Part shown: positions 53,148 through 61,514 of the stretch, piece after piece
How the letters are laid out: the number at the start of each line of letters is the position of its first letter
How positions within the stretch are numbered: the stretch's first letter is position 1
NCBI RefSeq assembly: GCF_004402015.1
Contig: NZ_SOPW01000013.1
Coordinates: forward strand, 26,935 to 90,934
Length of the DNA: 64,000 bases
Source of the DNA: Filobacillus milosensis
GTDB taxonomy: Bacteria > Bacillota > Bacilli > Bacillales > Alkalibacillaceae
Direction: 5' to 3'
Program-made: the position numbers and the translations under genes
The notes under the pieces: model-generated
The model's database searches: none
The model's input: only the letters and a program-made list of their open reading frames with translations
Told to the model about the DNA's origin: nothing

Positions 53148-54533
53148 ATGTATACTGAGATCATGCAAAGTGAGCATATGTCAGATAAAACAAGAGTATC
53201 TTACGAAGCTTATCAGCAGGCAAAGGAAGTGATTCCTGGAGGGGTAACAGCCAACATTAAGTATTTCGATCCACACCCAATTGTGATGAAAGAAGCGCAT
53301 GGTAGTCGATTAATCGATGTTGATGGGAACAAATATATTGATTATTTATTATGCTATGGGGCACTTGTGTTAGGTCACGGCCATACAGCAGTTAAAGAAG
53401 CGGTTAATGAACAGATCAATCAAACTGGGACGTTTATTTTTGGTTCACCTCATAACTTGGAATATGAAATGGCTCGAAAACTGGTTGATTTATTTCCGGG
53501 CATTGATATGGTCCGTTATACCAATTCTGGTTTAGAAGCGACTCTTTTAAGTATTCGCTTAGCCAAGGCTTATACTGGTAAACGGAAAGTAGCAAAGTTT
53601 GAAGGACATTATCATGGTGGTTACGATGAGATGTTAATTAGTGTGAATCCTGATTTGGATGAAGCGGGTGAAGCGAGCACTCCGAATGCTGTCCCTGAAT
53701 CAAGTGGTTTAGGAAAAGAGGATTTGGACAATACAATTATTTTACCTTTTAATGATTTAGAAGGGACTAGAAGAATTTTAACTGAACGCCAAGATGAGTT
53801 ATCAGCAGTTATACTAGAACCTATTCAGAGTGGTTTTATCCCTGCAGATGAATCGTTTATGAAAGGATTAAGAGAAATAACTGAAGAGTTAGGAATACTA
53901 TTGATTTTTGATGAAGTAAAGACTGGTTTTCGCTTAACGGTCGGTGGCGCTCAATCATTATATAATATTGAACCGGATATCACATCGTTAGGAAAAGTGC
54001 TTGGTGGCGGATTTCCTGTTGGTGCTGTAGGTGGTAAAAAAGAAGTGATGAACATCATGGCACCTGACCGTGGTAAAGATATTTTAACTGCAGGTGTGAA
54101 GGATGATGTAAAAGATGATATCATGTTTCATAGTGGAACTTATAATGGTCACCCTGTCGTGTTAGCGGCTGGATTAGCAACCATTCAAGAGTTGGAAAAA
54201 CCAAATGTTATGCAAAACCTCTTAGAGAAAACTAACTTGCTGCGCCAGCAATTGGAGCTATTATATAAAAATTATTCCATTACGATGCAAACGGTTGGAA
54301 TGGGAAGCATTTTTAATATTATTTTCACTGATTATGAGATTAAAAACTATCGTGATTTAAATCATGCTAATATGGAATTAAGAAAACAACTCGATTATGA
54401 ACTGTTAAACCAAGGGATTTATACCAAACCAATGAACCGTTATTCTATGAGTATTGCGCATACAGATGAAGATATTCAACAGACGGTTCAAGCACATGAA
54501 CGCGCCATTAAATTAGTATTAGGGCGATCATAA
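53148..54533 (+). CDS. Class-III PLP aminotransferase (glutamate-1-semialdehyde mutase-like)
   Basis: 461 residues with AAAGGTGAG upstream. HemL-like: PGGVTANIKYFDPHP, DVDGNKYIDYLLCYG, the PLP contacts NSGLEATLLSIRLA and FDEVKTGFR, and the Schiff-base Lys in SLGKVLGGGFP. True HemL is about 430 residues and sits in hem operons; this one has an insertion (GKDILTAGVKDDVKDD) and is followed by an RpiR regulator, so it probably acts on another amino or amino-sugar substrate. The exact reaction is not known. Confidence 0.82.
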   Translation: MYTEIMQSEHMSDKTRVSYEAYQQAKEVIPGGVTANIKYFDPHPIVMKEAHGSRLIDVDGNKYIDYLLCYGALVLGHGHTAVKEAVNEQINQTGTFIFGSPHNLEYEMARKLVDLFPGIDMVRYTNSGLEATLLSIRLAKAYTGKRKVAKFEGHYHGGYDEMLISVNPDLDEAGEASTPNAVPESSGLGKEDLDNTIILPFNDLEGTRRILTERQDELSAVILEPIQSGFIPADESFMKGLREITEELGILLIFDEVKTGFRLTVGGAQSLYNIEPDITSLGKVLGGGFPVGAVGGKKEVMNIMAPDRGKDILTAGVKDDVKDDIMFHSGTYNGHPVVLAAGLATIQELEKPNVMQNLLEKTNLLRQQLELLYKNYSITMQTVGMGSIFNIIFTDYEIKNYRDLNHANMELRKQLDYELLNQGIYTKPMNRYSMSIAHTDEDIQQTVQAHERAIKLVLGRS

Positions 54534-54554
54534 ATTGAGAATGGGGCTGAAATT

Positions 54555-55409
54555 ATGACAGACGTTTATAATACAATTACTGACCACTTATCAAAGATGA
54601 GCAGATCTCAACGCGAGATTGCCAAATATGTACTCAATCACATGGAATCAGTCCCTTTTCATACTGTAGGTCAAATGGCTAAACATTCTGGAGTTAGCGA
54701 GGCCACTGTCGTTCGCTTTGCAACATTCTTAGGTTACAGTGGTTATCCAGAATTTCAACAGGCATTACAAGAAGCAGTTCGACGTCAATTAACAACAGTT
54801 GAACGATTAAAAATTTCAGATGATGTATATGATGAAGAGGATAAAGCCATTTATGAAATGTTTGATGAGGATGTTGATCGCATAAAATCAATGGCGAAGC
54901 AGCTGGATACAGACGCTTTTCATCAAGCTATTGATTTAATTGTTAACGCCAAACGTATTTTCATCATTGCGAATCGAAGTGCCGTGTCTGTGGGAACATT
55001 TTTAGAGTTTTATTTTGATACGATGCTAGAAAACACGGAACTTATTCGTAATCCACACGGGATTTCTGAAAAGCTATTTCGGTTAAATGACGGTGATGTT
55101 GTCATCGGTCTTAGTTTTGCACGTTATACTAAAAATACGGTTGAAGCAGTATCGTTTGCGAAAGATCGAGGGTCAAAAGTAATTGCCATTACTGATAATA
55201 AGATGTCACCATTAATTCCTTATTCGGACGTATCATTATGCGCCAGAAGCGATGTTCCTTCATTCATTGATTCTTTTGTGGCCCCGTTGAGCTTAATCAA
55301 TGCTTTGATCGTTGCTGTTGGAAAAAGAAAACGTAATGATATAGAAACACATTTAGAAGAATTAGAAGAAGTTTGGGAACGATTTGGGATTTTTAGTCAG
55401 GATGAATAA
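54555..55409 (+). CDS. MurR/RpiR-family regulator with SIS domain
   Basis: 284 residues. N-terminal HTH_6 domain (SRSQREIAKYVLNH, HSGVSEATVVRFATFLGYSGYPEFQ) and a C-terminal SIS sugar-phosphate-binding domain (residues 125-260; IFIIANRSAVSVG, GLSFARYTKNTVEAVSFA). The gene follows the aminotransferase by 21 nt and is probably autoregulated through the operators at 53059-53132. RpiR regulators respond to phosphosugars, so the aminotransferase may belong to amino-sugar metabolism; this is inferred. Confidence 0.9.
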   Translation: MTDVYNTITDHLSKMSRSQREIAKYVLNHMESVPFHTVGQMAKHSGVSEATVVRFATFLGYSGYPEFQQALQEAVRRQLTTVERLKISDDVYDEEDKAIYEMFDEDVDRIKSMAKQLDTDAFHQAIDLIVNAKRIFIIANRSAVSVGTFLEFYFDTMLENTELIRNPHGISEKLFRLNDGDVVIGLSFARYTKNTVEAVSFAKDRGSKVIAITDNKMSPLIPYSDVSLCARSDVPSFIDSFVAPLSLINALIVAVGKRKRNDIETHLEELEEVWERFGIFSQDE

Positions 55410-55425
55410 TATACTCAAAGAGAAA

Positions 55426-55461
55426 GCGCGTGAATTCGAAGTTTGAATTTACGCGTTTTTT
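55426..55461 (+). terminator. Terminator of aminotransferase-rpiR unit
   Basis: GCGTGAATTC / GAATTTACGC stem followed by a GTTTTTTAT tract. Confidence 0.82.
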
Positions 55462-55762
55462 ATGATTACAAACTAGTATTAAACAACAAAGATGACAACA
55501 TATCTGAAATAGGTTATTATATAAAAGTTGTGAATTTAGGTATTGAAGGTAAGTATTGGGAATGTGTTTAATTTATGGGAATAACACAGGAGAACCTTAG
55601 TAAAGATTCTAAGGTTTTTTTATGCGATTAGAAACAATAAATGAGCCTAATATTTGCGTTAGTCCTAATATTCTTCCAAAAAATTCCCTTAAAAGTGGTT
55701 AAAACTTATCGATTTGGGTTATAGTCTTAAGGGTGTTTGTTTGAAAGGTGGAATTATATATT
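55462..55762 (+). other. Gap with an orphan terminator, possible small RNA
   Basis: A stem AACCTTAG / CTAAGGTT with six Ts at 55593-55621 has no gene in front of it; the preceding terminator is at 55461. The 130 nt between could encode a small RNA. No ORF was seen. The last 100 nt lead to the transglycosylase gene. Confidence 0.35.
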
Positions 55763-56524
55763 ATGTTTAAAAAGTTATTTATCGTACAAAGTGTCATGAT
55801 GGTTGCTTTAGGTACCTTCTGTTGGTCACTCATTCAAGAAAGACAAGAAGTAGCTTTAGAAAAAAATAAAATGGCACTTGAAAAAGAATCAATTGAAAAA
55901 GAATATAAAGAATGGAAAAAGACATATCAAAACCGCTTGAATGAAATGGAAATCATTATAGCTGCGAATTCCAAAGAGAATGAAGACGTACAGTTGGTCA
56001 GTATGGACAAGAATGATGTAGGTACCATCCATTATACGGATTGGATTGAAAAGAAAAAATTCGCAGAAATAGTTTATGAAGATAGTGAAGGCAGATTTAA
56101 GAAGGATTGGGGAATGTTTTTACATTCCAAAGCTATTGAAAAAAGCGTAGATCCATTTGTAGCTTATGAACTGTTGAAAATAGAAACTGGCGGCACTTTC
56201 GATCCTGATTTAGTTGGTCCAGATACTAAATATGGGAATGCGAGAGGAATTGCACAAATCATGCATTCAAACACAGCTGAATGGTTGGCTTCGATGGCTG
56301 GTTTAGAATATAAAGGTAAAGAAATGTTATTTGATCCATATTATTCGATGGAATTATCTGTTGTATACTTAGATTTCTTATATAGAAGATACGGCAACTG
56401 GGCCGAAGCATTGACAGCTTATAATCGAGGCATGGGTGGATTAGAAAAATACAAACTTGAAAATGGACATGCCCAAAGCTCTTATGCAACTACCGTTATT
56501 GAAGGAACAAAAAACTTCAGGTAA
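55763..56524 (+). CDS. Membrane-anchored lytic transglycosylase (SLT domain)
   Basis: 253 residues from ATG 55763; GTG 55748 overlaps the ribosome site GAAAGG. One N-terminal membrane helix, a coiled-coil stalk (residues 30-65, rich in EK), then a C-terminal goose-type SLT domain: AYELLKIETGGTFDPDLVGP contains the catalytic Glu, followed by ARGIAQIMHSN and LTAYNRGMGG. It cleaves peptidoglycan glycan strands outside the membrane. Single-gene unit. Confidence 0.88.
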   Translation: MFKKLFIVQSVMMVALGTFCWSLIQERQEVALEKNKMALEKESIEKEYKEWKKTYQNRLNEMEIIIAANSKENEDVQLVSMDKNDVGTIHYTDWIEKKKFAEIVYEDSEGRFKKDWGMFLHSKAIEKSVDPFVAYELLKIETGGTFDPDLVGPDTKYGNARGIAQIMHSNTAEWLASMAGLEYKGKEMLFDPYYSMELSVVYLDFLYRRYGNWAEALTAYNRGMGGLEKYKLENGHAQSSYATTVIEGTKNFR

Positions 56525-56570
56525 ATTATATAAAGTTCTTTTTCAATTGAACAGAAAAAATTAGGCTTTA

Positions 56571-56600
56571 GAGGTGCATTAAATATGCATCTCTTTTTTT
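56571..56600 (+). terminator. Terminator after transglycosylase
   Basis: GAGGTGCAT / ATGCATCTC stem followed by seven Ts. Confidence 0.85.
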
Positions 56601-56680
56601 ATATGGATGAAATAAAGGAGATATGACTGTTAAGTAGAAGTTAGTTTTAAAAGGTATTTGTACGTAAAGGTGGTAAAGTT

Positions 56681-57169
56681 ATGTCTTATGAAATTATTAA
56701 GGCTACAAGTAATGACCGAGAGCTGCTTCAGAATTTACTTCAACTTTATTTTTATGACTTCTCTGAGTTTATTGATATTGATCTAGAAGAAAATGGAAGG
56801 TATAAATCTTATCCATATTTAGATGCTTATTGGGAAGAAGATAATCGTTTTCCATATCTGATTAAGTATAATGATCAATTAGCTGGGCTTGTGTTGGTTA
56901 GATGGATTGAGGAAGATTCCAGGTCGTTTTTTTCAATAGCGGAATTCTTTATTATGAAGAAATATCGACGATTAGGTCTAGGGAAGCGAGTTGCAATAGA
57001 TATGTTCCAAAGGTACAAAGGGAAATGGGAAGTATTTCAAACAGATACTAACATCCCTGCTCAGCATTTTTGGAAAGGTGTGATTGATGAGTTTACTGGT
57101 GGTAAGTTTACGAATCGCCATGATAAGAAAAATGACTCCAGGGTGACGATTCAGGAATTTGTTAGTTAA
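56681..57169 (+). CDS. GNAT-family N-acetyltransferase
   Basis: 162 residues with AAAGGTGG upstream. GNAT fold: beta-strand block AGLVLVRWIEED, IAEFFIMKKYRRLGLGKRVAIDMFQRY with the acetyl-CoA pyrophosphate loop R-R-x-G-x-G-K, and a C-terminal QTDTNIPAQHFWKGVIDEF. It transfers an acetyl group from acetyl-CoA to an unknown amine. Monocistronic. Confidence 0.88.
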   Translation: MSYEIIKATSNDRELLQNLLQLYFYDFSEFIDIDLEENGRYKSYPYLDAYWEEDNRFPYLIKYNDQLAGLVLVRWIEEDSRSFFSIAEFFIMKKYRRLGLGKRVAIDMFQRYKGKWEVFQTDTNIPAQHFWKGVIDEFTGGKFTNRHDKKNDSRVTIQEFVS

Positions 57170-57265
57170 TATATCCTTATCAACAAAAGCTATAAATATT
57201 TATCATATGTTATCTCTTTTTGGGCAAATTATAGCTTAACATCAAGTTTATAAAGAGGGATATGT

Positions 57266-58288
57266 ATGGAAACTAATGATTACAACTTAAATACGTTAAC
57301 AGCATCGGAAGTCACGAATTTATGGAACACTTATATGAATGATTCAGGAGCGATTTGTCATTTGAAATATGAATTAGAGTTAGTCGAGGATGAAGACATT
57401 AGATCAGTATTACAATTTGCTCTGGAAATCTCAGAAAAAAATATTGCAGAAATTAAAAGTATTTTCACGCTAGAAAATTATCCAATACCTCATGGCTTTA
57501 CATTAGATGAAGATGTAGACATCACGGCCCCTAGGTTATTTACAGATGTTTATTTCTTGTACTCGGTAAGCCAAATGGGTAAAATCGGTATAGGAAATTT
57601 TAGTATGGCATTAGCATCTGCTGTTCGTGACGATGTCTTTCAATTCTTTAACCGTAGTTTGAATGATTCGCTCAAACTCGTTGAAAAAACTAAACAAGTT
57701 TTGTTATCAAAAGGTCTTTATACTCGATCTCCTTTTTTACCTAAACCAGAAAGCATTGATTATGTTGAGGAGAAAAGTTTCTTATCTGGTTACTTTAAAG
57801 AACAAAGACCTCTTACTGGATCAGAAATAATGAATTTGTATGCAAATTATGAACGGAACGCATTGGGTGCTGTAACGATGATTGGTTACAGCCAAGTCAC
57901 TCAAAATAAAGAAGTGACAGATTTTTTTATTAAAGGTAAAGAGATTGCAAATAAACATTGTGAAATTTTTAGTTCATACTTAAAAGATCATGATATATCT
58001 GCGCCAACAACTTATAACTCAGAAATTACGGATTCAACCACTTATGTATTTTCAGATAAAAAGATGATGTTTTATGCGACGACCTTAACTGCATTGAGTA
58101 TTGCCTATTACGGATCGAGTATTGCACAAAGTCCGAGAAGAGATATTGGCACAATGTATAGCAGACTAATTGCTGAACTTTTAAAATTTGCAGATGAAGG
58201 CACTCGATTAATGATAAAGAATGGATGGTTGGAAGAGCCTCCAAGAACAGTTGACCGTAATGAATTAGCTCACAAAAACAATAAATAA
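57266..58288 (+). CDS. DUF3231 family protein (full length)
   Basis: 340 residues with AAAGAGGG upstream. Two helical halves starting LTASEVTNLWNTYMND and PLTGSEIMNLYANYERNA; C-terminal SPRRDIGTMYSRLIAELL and GWLEEPPRTVDR match the island paralogue at 21425, and the two proteins align throughout. Function unknown in the family, which is largely confined to spore-forming Bacilli. This copy lies in core chromosome, the other within the island. Confidence 0.85.
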   Translation: METNDYNLNTLTASEVTNLWNTYMNDSGAICHLKYELELVEDEDIRSVLQFALEISEKNIAEIKSIFTLENYPIPHGFTLDEDVDITAPRLFTDVYFLYSVSQMGKIGIGNFSMALASAVRDDVFQFFNRSLNDSLKLVEKTKQVLLSKGLYTRSPFLPKPESIDYVEEKSFLSGYFKEQRPLTGSEIMNLYANYERNALGAVTMIGYSQVTQNKEVTDFFIKGKEIANKHCEIFSSYLKDHDISAPTTYNSEITDSTTYVFSDKKMMFYATTLTALSIAYYGSSIAQSPRRDIGTMYSRLIAELLKFADEGTRLMIKNGWLEEPPRTVDRNELAHKNNK

Positions 58289-58293
58289 ATTTT

Positions 58294-58327
58294 GCGTTAC
58301 TCTCAGTGATTGAGAGTGACGCTTTTT
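58294..58327 (+). terminator. Terminator after DUF3231 gene
   Basis: GCGTTACTCTCA / TGAGAGTGACGC with a short loop, followed by TTTTT. Confidence 0.88.
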
Positions 58328-58333
58328 AATTAT

Positions 58334-58382
58334 TTGACATTTCCTAAAATTAGTTTAATATATAACTAAATGGTTATATATT
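58334..58382 (+). promoter_or_regulatory. ArsR-type promoter with 10-bp-arm palindrome
   Basis: -35 TTGACA (58334-58339), 16-bp spacer, -10 TAATAT (58356-58361). Directly over the -10 and start site lies the perfect dyad AATATATAAC-taaatg-GTTATATATT (58357-58382), a typical position for an autorepressing ArsR operator. Confidence 0.82.
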
Positions 58383-58399
58383 TTTTGGAGGTGTTAACA

Positions 58400-58720
58400 A
58401 CGAGCAATATTTATCGTGCACTTTCAGATTCAACACGTAAACGAATTTTAAGTCTTCTTGCTAAGGAAGAGAAAACCCAAAAACAACTTGTTGAATACTT
58501 CAAAGTCTCGCAGCCGGCTATCAACAAACAGCTTAAAATCCTTAAAGAGGAAGACCTCATCACAGAGAGGAAATCTGGGAGGTATAGATATTATTCTTTA
58601 AATAGACCTGTTTTTTCAATGGCTTATCAAAAAATGATTGAAGAAATCGGTCAGATGTTAGATCAAACATTACATGGATTAAAAGATTTTGTTGAAAGTG
58701 AGGAGAAGGAGATTGACTAA
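58400..58720 (+). CDS. ArsR-family regulator with probable ACG start
   Basis: 106 residues if read from ACG 58400, which sits 6 nt after a perfect GGAGGTG and aligns with the usual MxNIxxALSDxTRRxIL start of the family (here SNIYRALSDSTRKRILSLL). The only ATG in frame, 58370, falls in the centre of the operator at about the transcription start and has no ribosome site. Winged helix: QKQLVEYFKVSQPAINKQLKILKEEDLI. No metal-binding Cys, so a non-metal signal like the SdpR/YceK group. The next gene overlaps its end, so the two form an operon with the regulator acting on itself. Confidence 0.82.
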   Translation, partial: TSNIYRALSDSTRKRILSLLAKEEKTQKQLVEYFKVSQPAINKQLKILKEEDLITERKSGRYRYYSLNRPVFSMAYQKMIEEIGQMLDQTLHGLKDFVESEEKEID

Positions 58721-59417
58721 TTTAGTTTCTGTAAAAAGAAGTATTTGGGTGAACACTTCTTTAGAAAAGGTTTGGAATGCGTTAACTAGAGAAGAGGATT
58801 TACTGAAATGGTATACATGGGAATGTGATCTTGACTTCAGAGAAGGTGGAAAAGGGTTTTATAACCATGGTTGGGGTGCCTATAGTTCAGGTACCTTTGA
58901 AGACATTGTAGAATTAGAGCGGTTCGTCCTTCGTTCTGGGGAAAATCAGAGAACGATTACAACGTTGAAACCTGAGAAGGGTGGCGTAACAGTTACTATG
59001 GTATATGAAATGCCTGACATGGAAAATATGGATTTCATTAGTGAAAACATGGCCTTTGGTACTGATCAATTTATGAAGAATTTAAAGAGTATGTTAGAAG
59101 AAAATAAAGATTTAAGGTCTACATTTTGGAAATCCTGGATTGGCGTTAACCATATTTCAGCACAAAATCAGGGTAGCAAAGTTTTATCAGTAAAAGAAGG
59201 AACGCCTGCTGATCAGGCTGGGTTAAAGAAAGGTGACATTATTTTAAAAGTCAACGGAGAAGACATTCAGGATTTTCAACAGCTAGAGTCTATAATTACT
59301 TCAACTAAAACTAATGAAACAATGAACCTTAAGATTCGACGAGGAAATGAAACGCTTGAAAAAAACTGCATGACTGTAGAGTTTCCAAATGAATACCACA
59401 AAAAAGTAAACGTATAG
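58713..59417 (+). CDS. SRPBCC (AHSA1-like) domain fused to a PDZ domain
   Basis: 234 residues from TTG 58713, with GGAG 7 nt upstream; it overlaps the ArsR stop. Residues 1-140 form an AHSA1/START-like fold (SIWVNTSLEKVWNALTREEDLLKWY, DFREGGKGFY). Residues 147-225 form a PDZ domain (WIGVNHIS, KVLSVKEGTPADQAGLKKGD split here, IILKVNGEDIQDFQQL). ArsR-SRPBCC pairs are common; the PDZ fusion is not. No signal peptide or membrane helix, so PDZ would act on cytosolic C-termini. Role unknown. Confidence 0.8.
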   Translation: MTNLVSVKRSIWVNTSLEKVWNALTREEDLLKWYTWECDLDFREGGKGFYNHGWGAYSSGTFEDIVELERFVLRSGENQRTITTLKPEKGGVTVTMVYEMPDMENMDFISENMAFGTDQFMKNLKSMLEENKDLRSTFWKSWIGVNHISAQNQGSKVLSVKEGTPADQAGLKKGDIILKVNGEDIQDFQQLESIITSTKTNETMNLKIRRGNETLEKNCMTVEFPNEYHKKVNV

Positions 59418-59499
59418 AATTATGTTGCTATTGATATCATGACATGATCAACGTATAATGTACTACGAATTAAAAATTAATAAAGTCTGCATTCTGCAG

Positions 59500-59536
59500 G
59501 AGAGGTTCTAGCTACACCCTCTATAAAAAACTAAGG
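59500..59536 (+). promoter_or_regulatory. preQ1-I riboswitch aptamer
   Basis: AGAGGTTCTAGCTACACCCT then CTATAAAAAACTAAGG matches the compact H-type pseudoknot aptamer of class I. CTAAGG (59531-59536) can pair with CCTTAG (59554-59559) as an antiterminator that excludes the terminator stem. preQ1 binding should therefore end transcription of queCDE. Confidence 0.92.
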
Positions 59537-59542
59537 ATTAGA

Positions 59543-59570
59543 ACATACCTGGACCTTAGGTATGTTTTTT
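59543..59570 (+). terminator. preQ1 riboswitch terminator
   Basis: ACATACCT / AGGTATGT stem followed by TTTTT; its 3' arm overlaps the antiterminator strand. Confidence 0.88.
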
Positions 59571-59590
59571 ATTTGTTTTTGGGTGACTGG

Positions 59591-59621
59591 AATTCTCTTT
59601 TTCATTAGTGAAAGGAGAATT
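59591..59621 (+). promoter_or_regulatory. Hairpin sequestering the queC ribosome site
   Basis: AATTCTC-TTT pairs with AAAG-GAGAATT (one bulged G); the AAAGGAG ribosome site of queC lies in the 3' arm, and seven Ts precede the ATG. It could act as a second, translational control layer or another terminator. Confidence 0.6.
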
Positions 59622-59626
59622 TTTTT

Positions 59627-60295
59627 ATGGAAAAAAATAATAAAGCAGTAGTTGTATTCAGTGGAGGCCAGGACAGTACGACCTGCCTGTTTTGGGCACT
59701 TAAAAAATATGATGATGTCGAGGTTGTAACATTTAATTATGGTCAACGTCATGACGAAGAAATTGAAGTAGCAAAAGAAATCGCTAATGACTTAAATATC
59801 AGACACCATATATTAGATATGTCTTTATTAAATCAACTGGCACCAAATGCATTAACACGTGACGATATTGAAGTCACAGATGGTGAAGACGGTGAGTTGC
59901 CTTCTACATTTGTTCCTGGACGTAATCTTTTATTTGTATCGTTCGCAACGATTTTGGCAAAACAAATTGGGGCTAAGCATATTATTACAGGTGTCTGCGA
60001 AACGGATTACAGTGGCTACCCTGATTGCCGTGATGTGTTTATCAAATCACTAAATGTTTCTCTTAATTTATCCATGGATGATGATTTCGTTGTTCATACA
60101 CCACTAATGTGGCTGGATAAAGCTGAAACATGGAAGTTAGCAGATCAACTAGGTGCGTTTGATTACGTTCGTGAAAAGACATTATCTTGCTACCATGGTG
60201 TTAGAGGTGACGGCTGTGGTGAATGTCCGGCATGTCATTTAAGACAAAATGGATTAGAGACTTACCTCAAACAACTCAAAGAGGTGAAGGCATAA
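59627..60295 (+). CDS. queC: 7-cyano-7-deazaguanine synthase QueC
   Basis: 222 residues. PP-loop ATP-binding motif [13 protein letters not shown] at residues 8-20, [12 protein letters not shown], and C-terminal zinc ligands in [20 protein letters not shown]. It converts 7-carboxy-7-deazaguanine to preQ0 with ATP and ammonia in queuosine synthesis. First gene of the riboswitch-controlled queC-queD-queE operon; the stop TAA shares a base with the queD ATG (TAATG). queF is not in the window. Confidence 0.96.
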   Translation: MEKNNKAVVVFSGGQDSTTCLFWALKKYDDVEVVTFNYGQRHDEEIEVAKEIANDLNIRHHILDMSLLNQLAPNALTRDDIEVTDGEDGELPSTFVPGRNLLFVSFATILAKQIGAKHIITGVCETDYSGYPDCRDVFIKSLNVSLNLSMDDDFVVHTPLMWLDKAETWKLADQLGAFDYVREKTLSCYHGVRGDGCGECPACHLRQNGLETYLKQLKEVKA

Positions 60296-60762
60296 TGTAT
60301 GGTTTTACAATTGTAGAAAAGCTTGAAAAAATTGATCAGGACATTCAACGCCACGAGTTAAAGTACCACAACAAGCGTGTCCTTGTGAGTAAAGAATTTA
60401 CCTTTGATGCCGCGCATCATCTTCATTGTTATGAAGGTAAGTGTAAGAACTTACATGGACACACGTATAAAGTCATTTTCGGAATTAGTGGGTACACGGA
60501 TGAAATTGGGTTAGTCATTGATTTTGGAGATATAAAGAAAATATGGAAAGAGCAAATTGAAGTTCATTTAGATCATCGTTATTTAAATGACACCTTGCCA
60601 AATATGAATACGTCCGCTGAAAATATGGTCGTCTGGATTTATGAAAAGATGGAAGAAGCACTTAAAAAAGACCCGAACGATTGTCGAGTAGAATTTGTTA
60701 AATTATATGAGACTCCAACAAGTTATGCTGAAGCGCGAAGGGAGTGGATGAGAGGTGAATAA
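60295..60762 (+). CDS. queD: 6-carboxy-5,6,7,8-tetrahydropterin synthase QueD
   Basis: 155 residues from ATG 60295, which overlaps the queC stop; the longer frame from 60223 is inside queC. Zinc-binding histidines in FDAAHHLHCYEGKCKNLHGHTY and catalytic DHRYLND and the Glu in KLYETPTSYAE. It makes 6-carboxytetrahydropterin from dihydroneopterin triphosphate. The N-terminus has about 30 residues more than minimal QueD, as in Bacillus. Overlaps queE by 8 nt. Confidence 0.95.
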   Translation: MYGFTIVEKLEKIDQDIQRHELKYHNKRVLVSKEFTFDAAHHLHCYEGKCKNLHGHTYKVIFGISGYTDEIGLVIDFGDIKKIWKEQIEVHLDHRYLNDTLPNMNTSAENMVVWIYEKMEEALKKDPNDCRVEFVKLYETPTSYAEARREWMRGE

Positions 60763-61483
60763 ATTCCCTGTTCTTGAAATTTTTGGACCAACGATTCAAG
60801 GTGAAGGAATGGTTGTTGGTCGAAAAACCATGTTTGTTCGAACAGCCGGCTGTGATTATAGCTGTTCGTGGTGTGATTCAGCTTTTACCTGGGACGGTAG
60901 CGCAAAAGATGAAATTGAAAGGTTAACAGCGGAAGACATTTTTGCTCGATTAAAAGAAATTGGCGGGAACCAGTTTGACCATGTAACTGTATCCGGAGGG
61001 AATCCGGCTCTATTAAAGAAACTCCACGAGTTAATCGATCTTCTTCATGAAGCGGGAATAGAAGTGGCATTAGAAACTCAGGGCAGCCGTTGGCAGGAAT
61101 GGTTCACGGATATCGATGATTTAACTATTTCACCTAAACCACCGAGTTCAAAAATGTTAACTGACTGGGGAATTTTGGATGATATAGTTGCTCGATTAAG
61201 AGAAGGTGATCGACTTTCACATACAAGTTTAAAAGTCGTTATTTTTAATGATGAGGATCTTGCATATGCTGAAAAAGTTCATGAACGTTATCCGAATCTT
61301 CCTTTTTATCTTCAAGTTGGAAATGATGAACTTGAAGAAAATCAAGCACCTAATTTGGCACAGCATCTTTTAGATCGTTATGAGTGGTTAATTAATCGAG
61401 TTGTTGAGTCTTCTAAATTGAATAAAGTACGCGTTCTCCCTCAAGTGCATGCACTTGTTTGGGGAAATAAACGTGGAGTATAA
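60755..61483 (+). CDS. queE: 7-carboxy-7-deazaguanine synthase QueE
   Basis: 242 residues from GTG 60755, inside the queD 3' end. Radical-SAM protein: FGPTIQGEGMVVGRKTMFVR and the Fe-S motif CDYSCSWC, then SGGNPALLKKLHELID (GGNP motif). It rearranges 6-carboxytetrahydropterin to 7-carboxy-7-deazaguanine, the step between QueD and QueC. It ends at a bidirectional terminator with tgl. Confidence 0.95.
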   Translation: MNKFPVLEIFGPTIQGEGMVVGRKTMFVRTAGCDYSCSWCDSAFTWDGSAKDEIERLTAEDIFARLKEIGGNQFDHVTVSGGNPALLKKLHELIDLLHEAGIEVALETQGSRWQEWFTDIDDLTISPKPPSSKMLTDWGILDDIVARLREGDRLSHTSLKVVIFNDEDLAYAEKVHERYPNLPFYLQVGNDELEENQAPNLAQHLLDRYEWLINRVVESSKLNKVRVLPQVHALVWGNKRGV

Positions 61484-61489
61484 ATTACG

Positions 61490-61514
61490 CCCCATTCTCA
61501 TCATGAGAATGGGG
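61490..61514. terminator. Bidirectional terminator between queE and tgl
   Basis: CCCCATTCTCA / TGAGAATGGGG, 11-bp stem with a 3-nt loop; the right arm overlaps the tgl stop codon. T-tracts are weak. Confidence 0.7.

Noticed and set aside
53148..54533. Naming the aminotransferase hemL
   Set aside because: It has an insertion, no heme genes around it, and an RpiR regulator next door; the substrate is uncertain.
58370..58720. ATG 58370 as the ArsR start
   Set aside because: It lies in the centre of the operator at about the transcription start, without a ribosome site.
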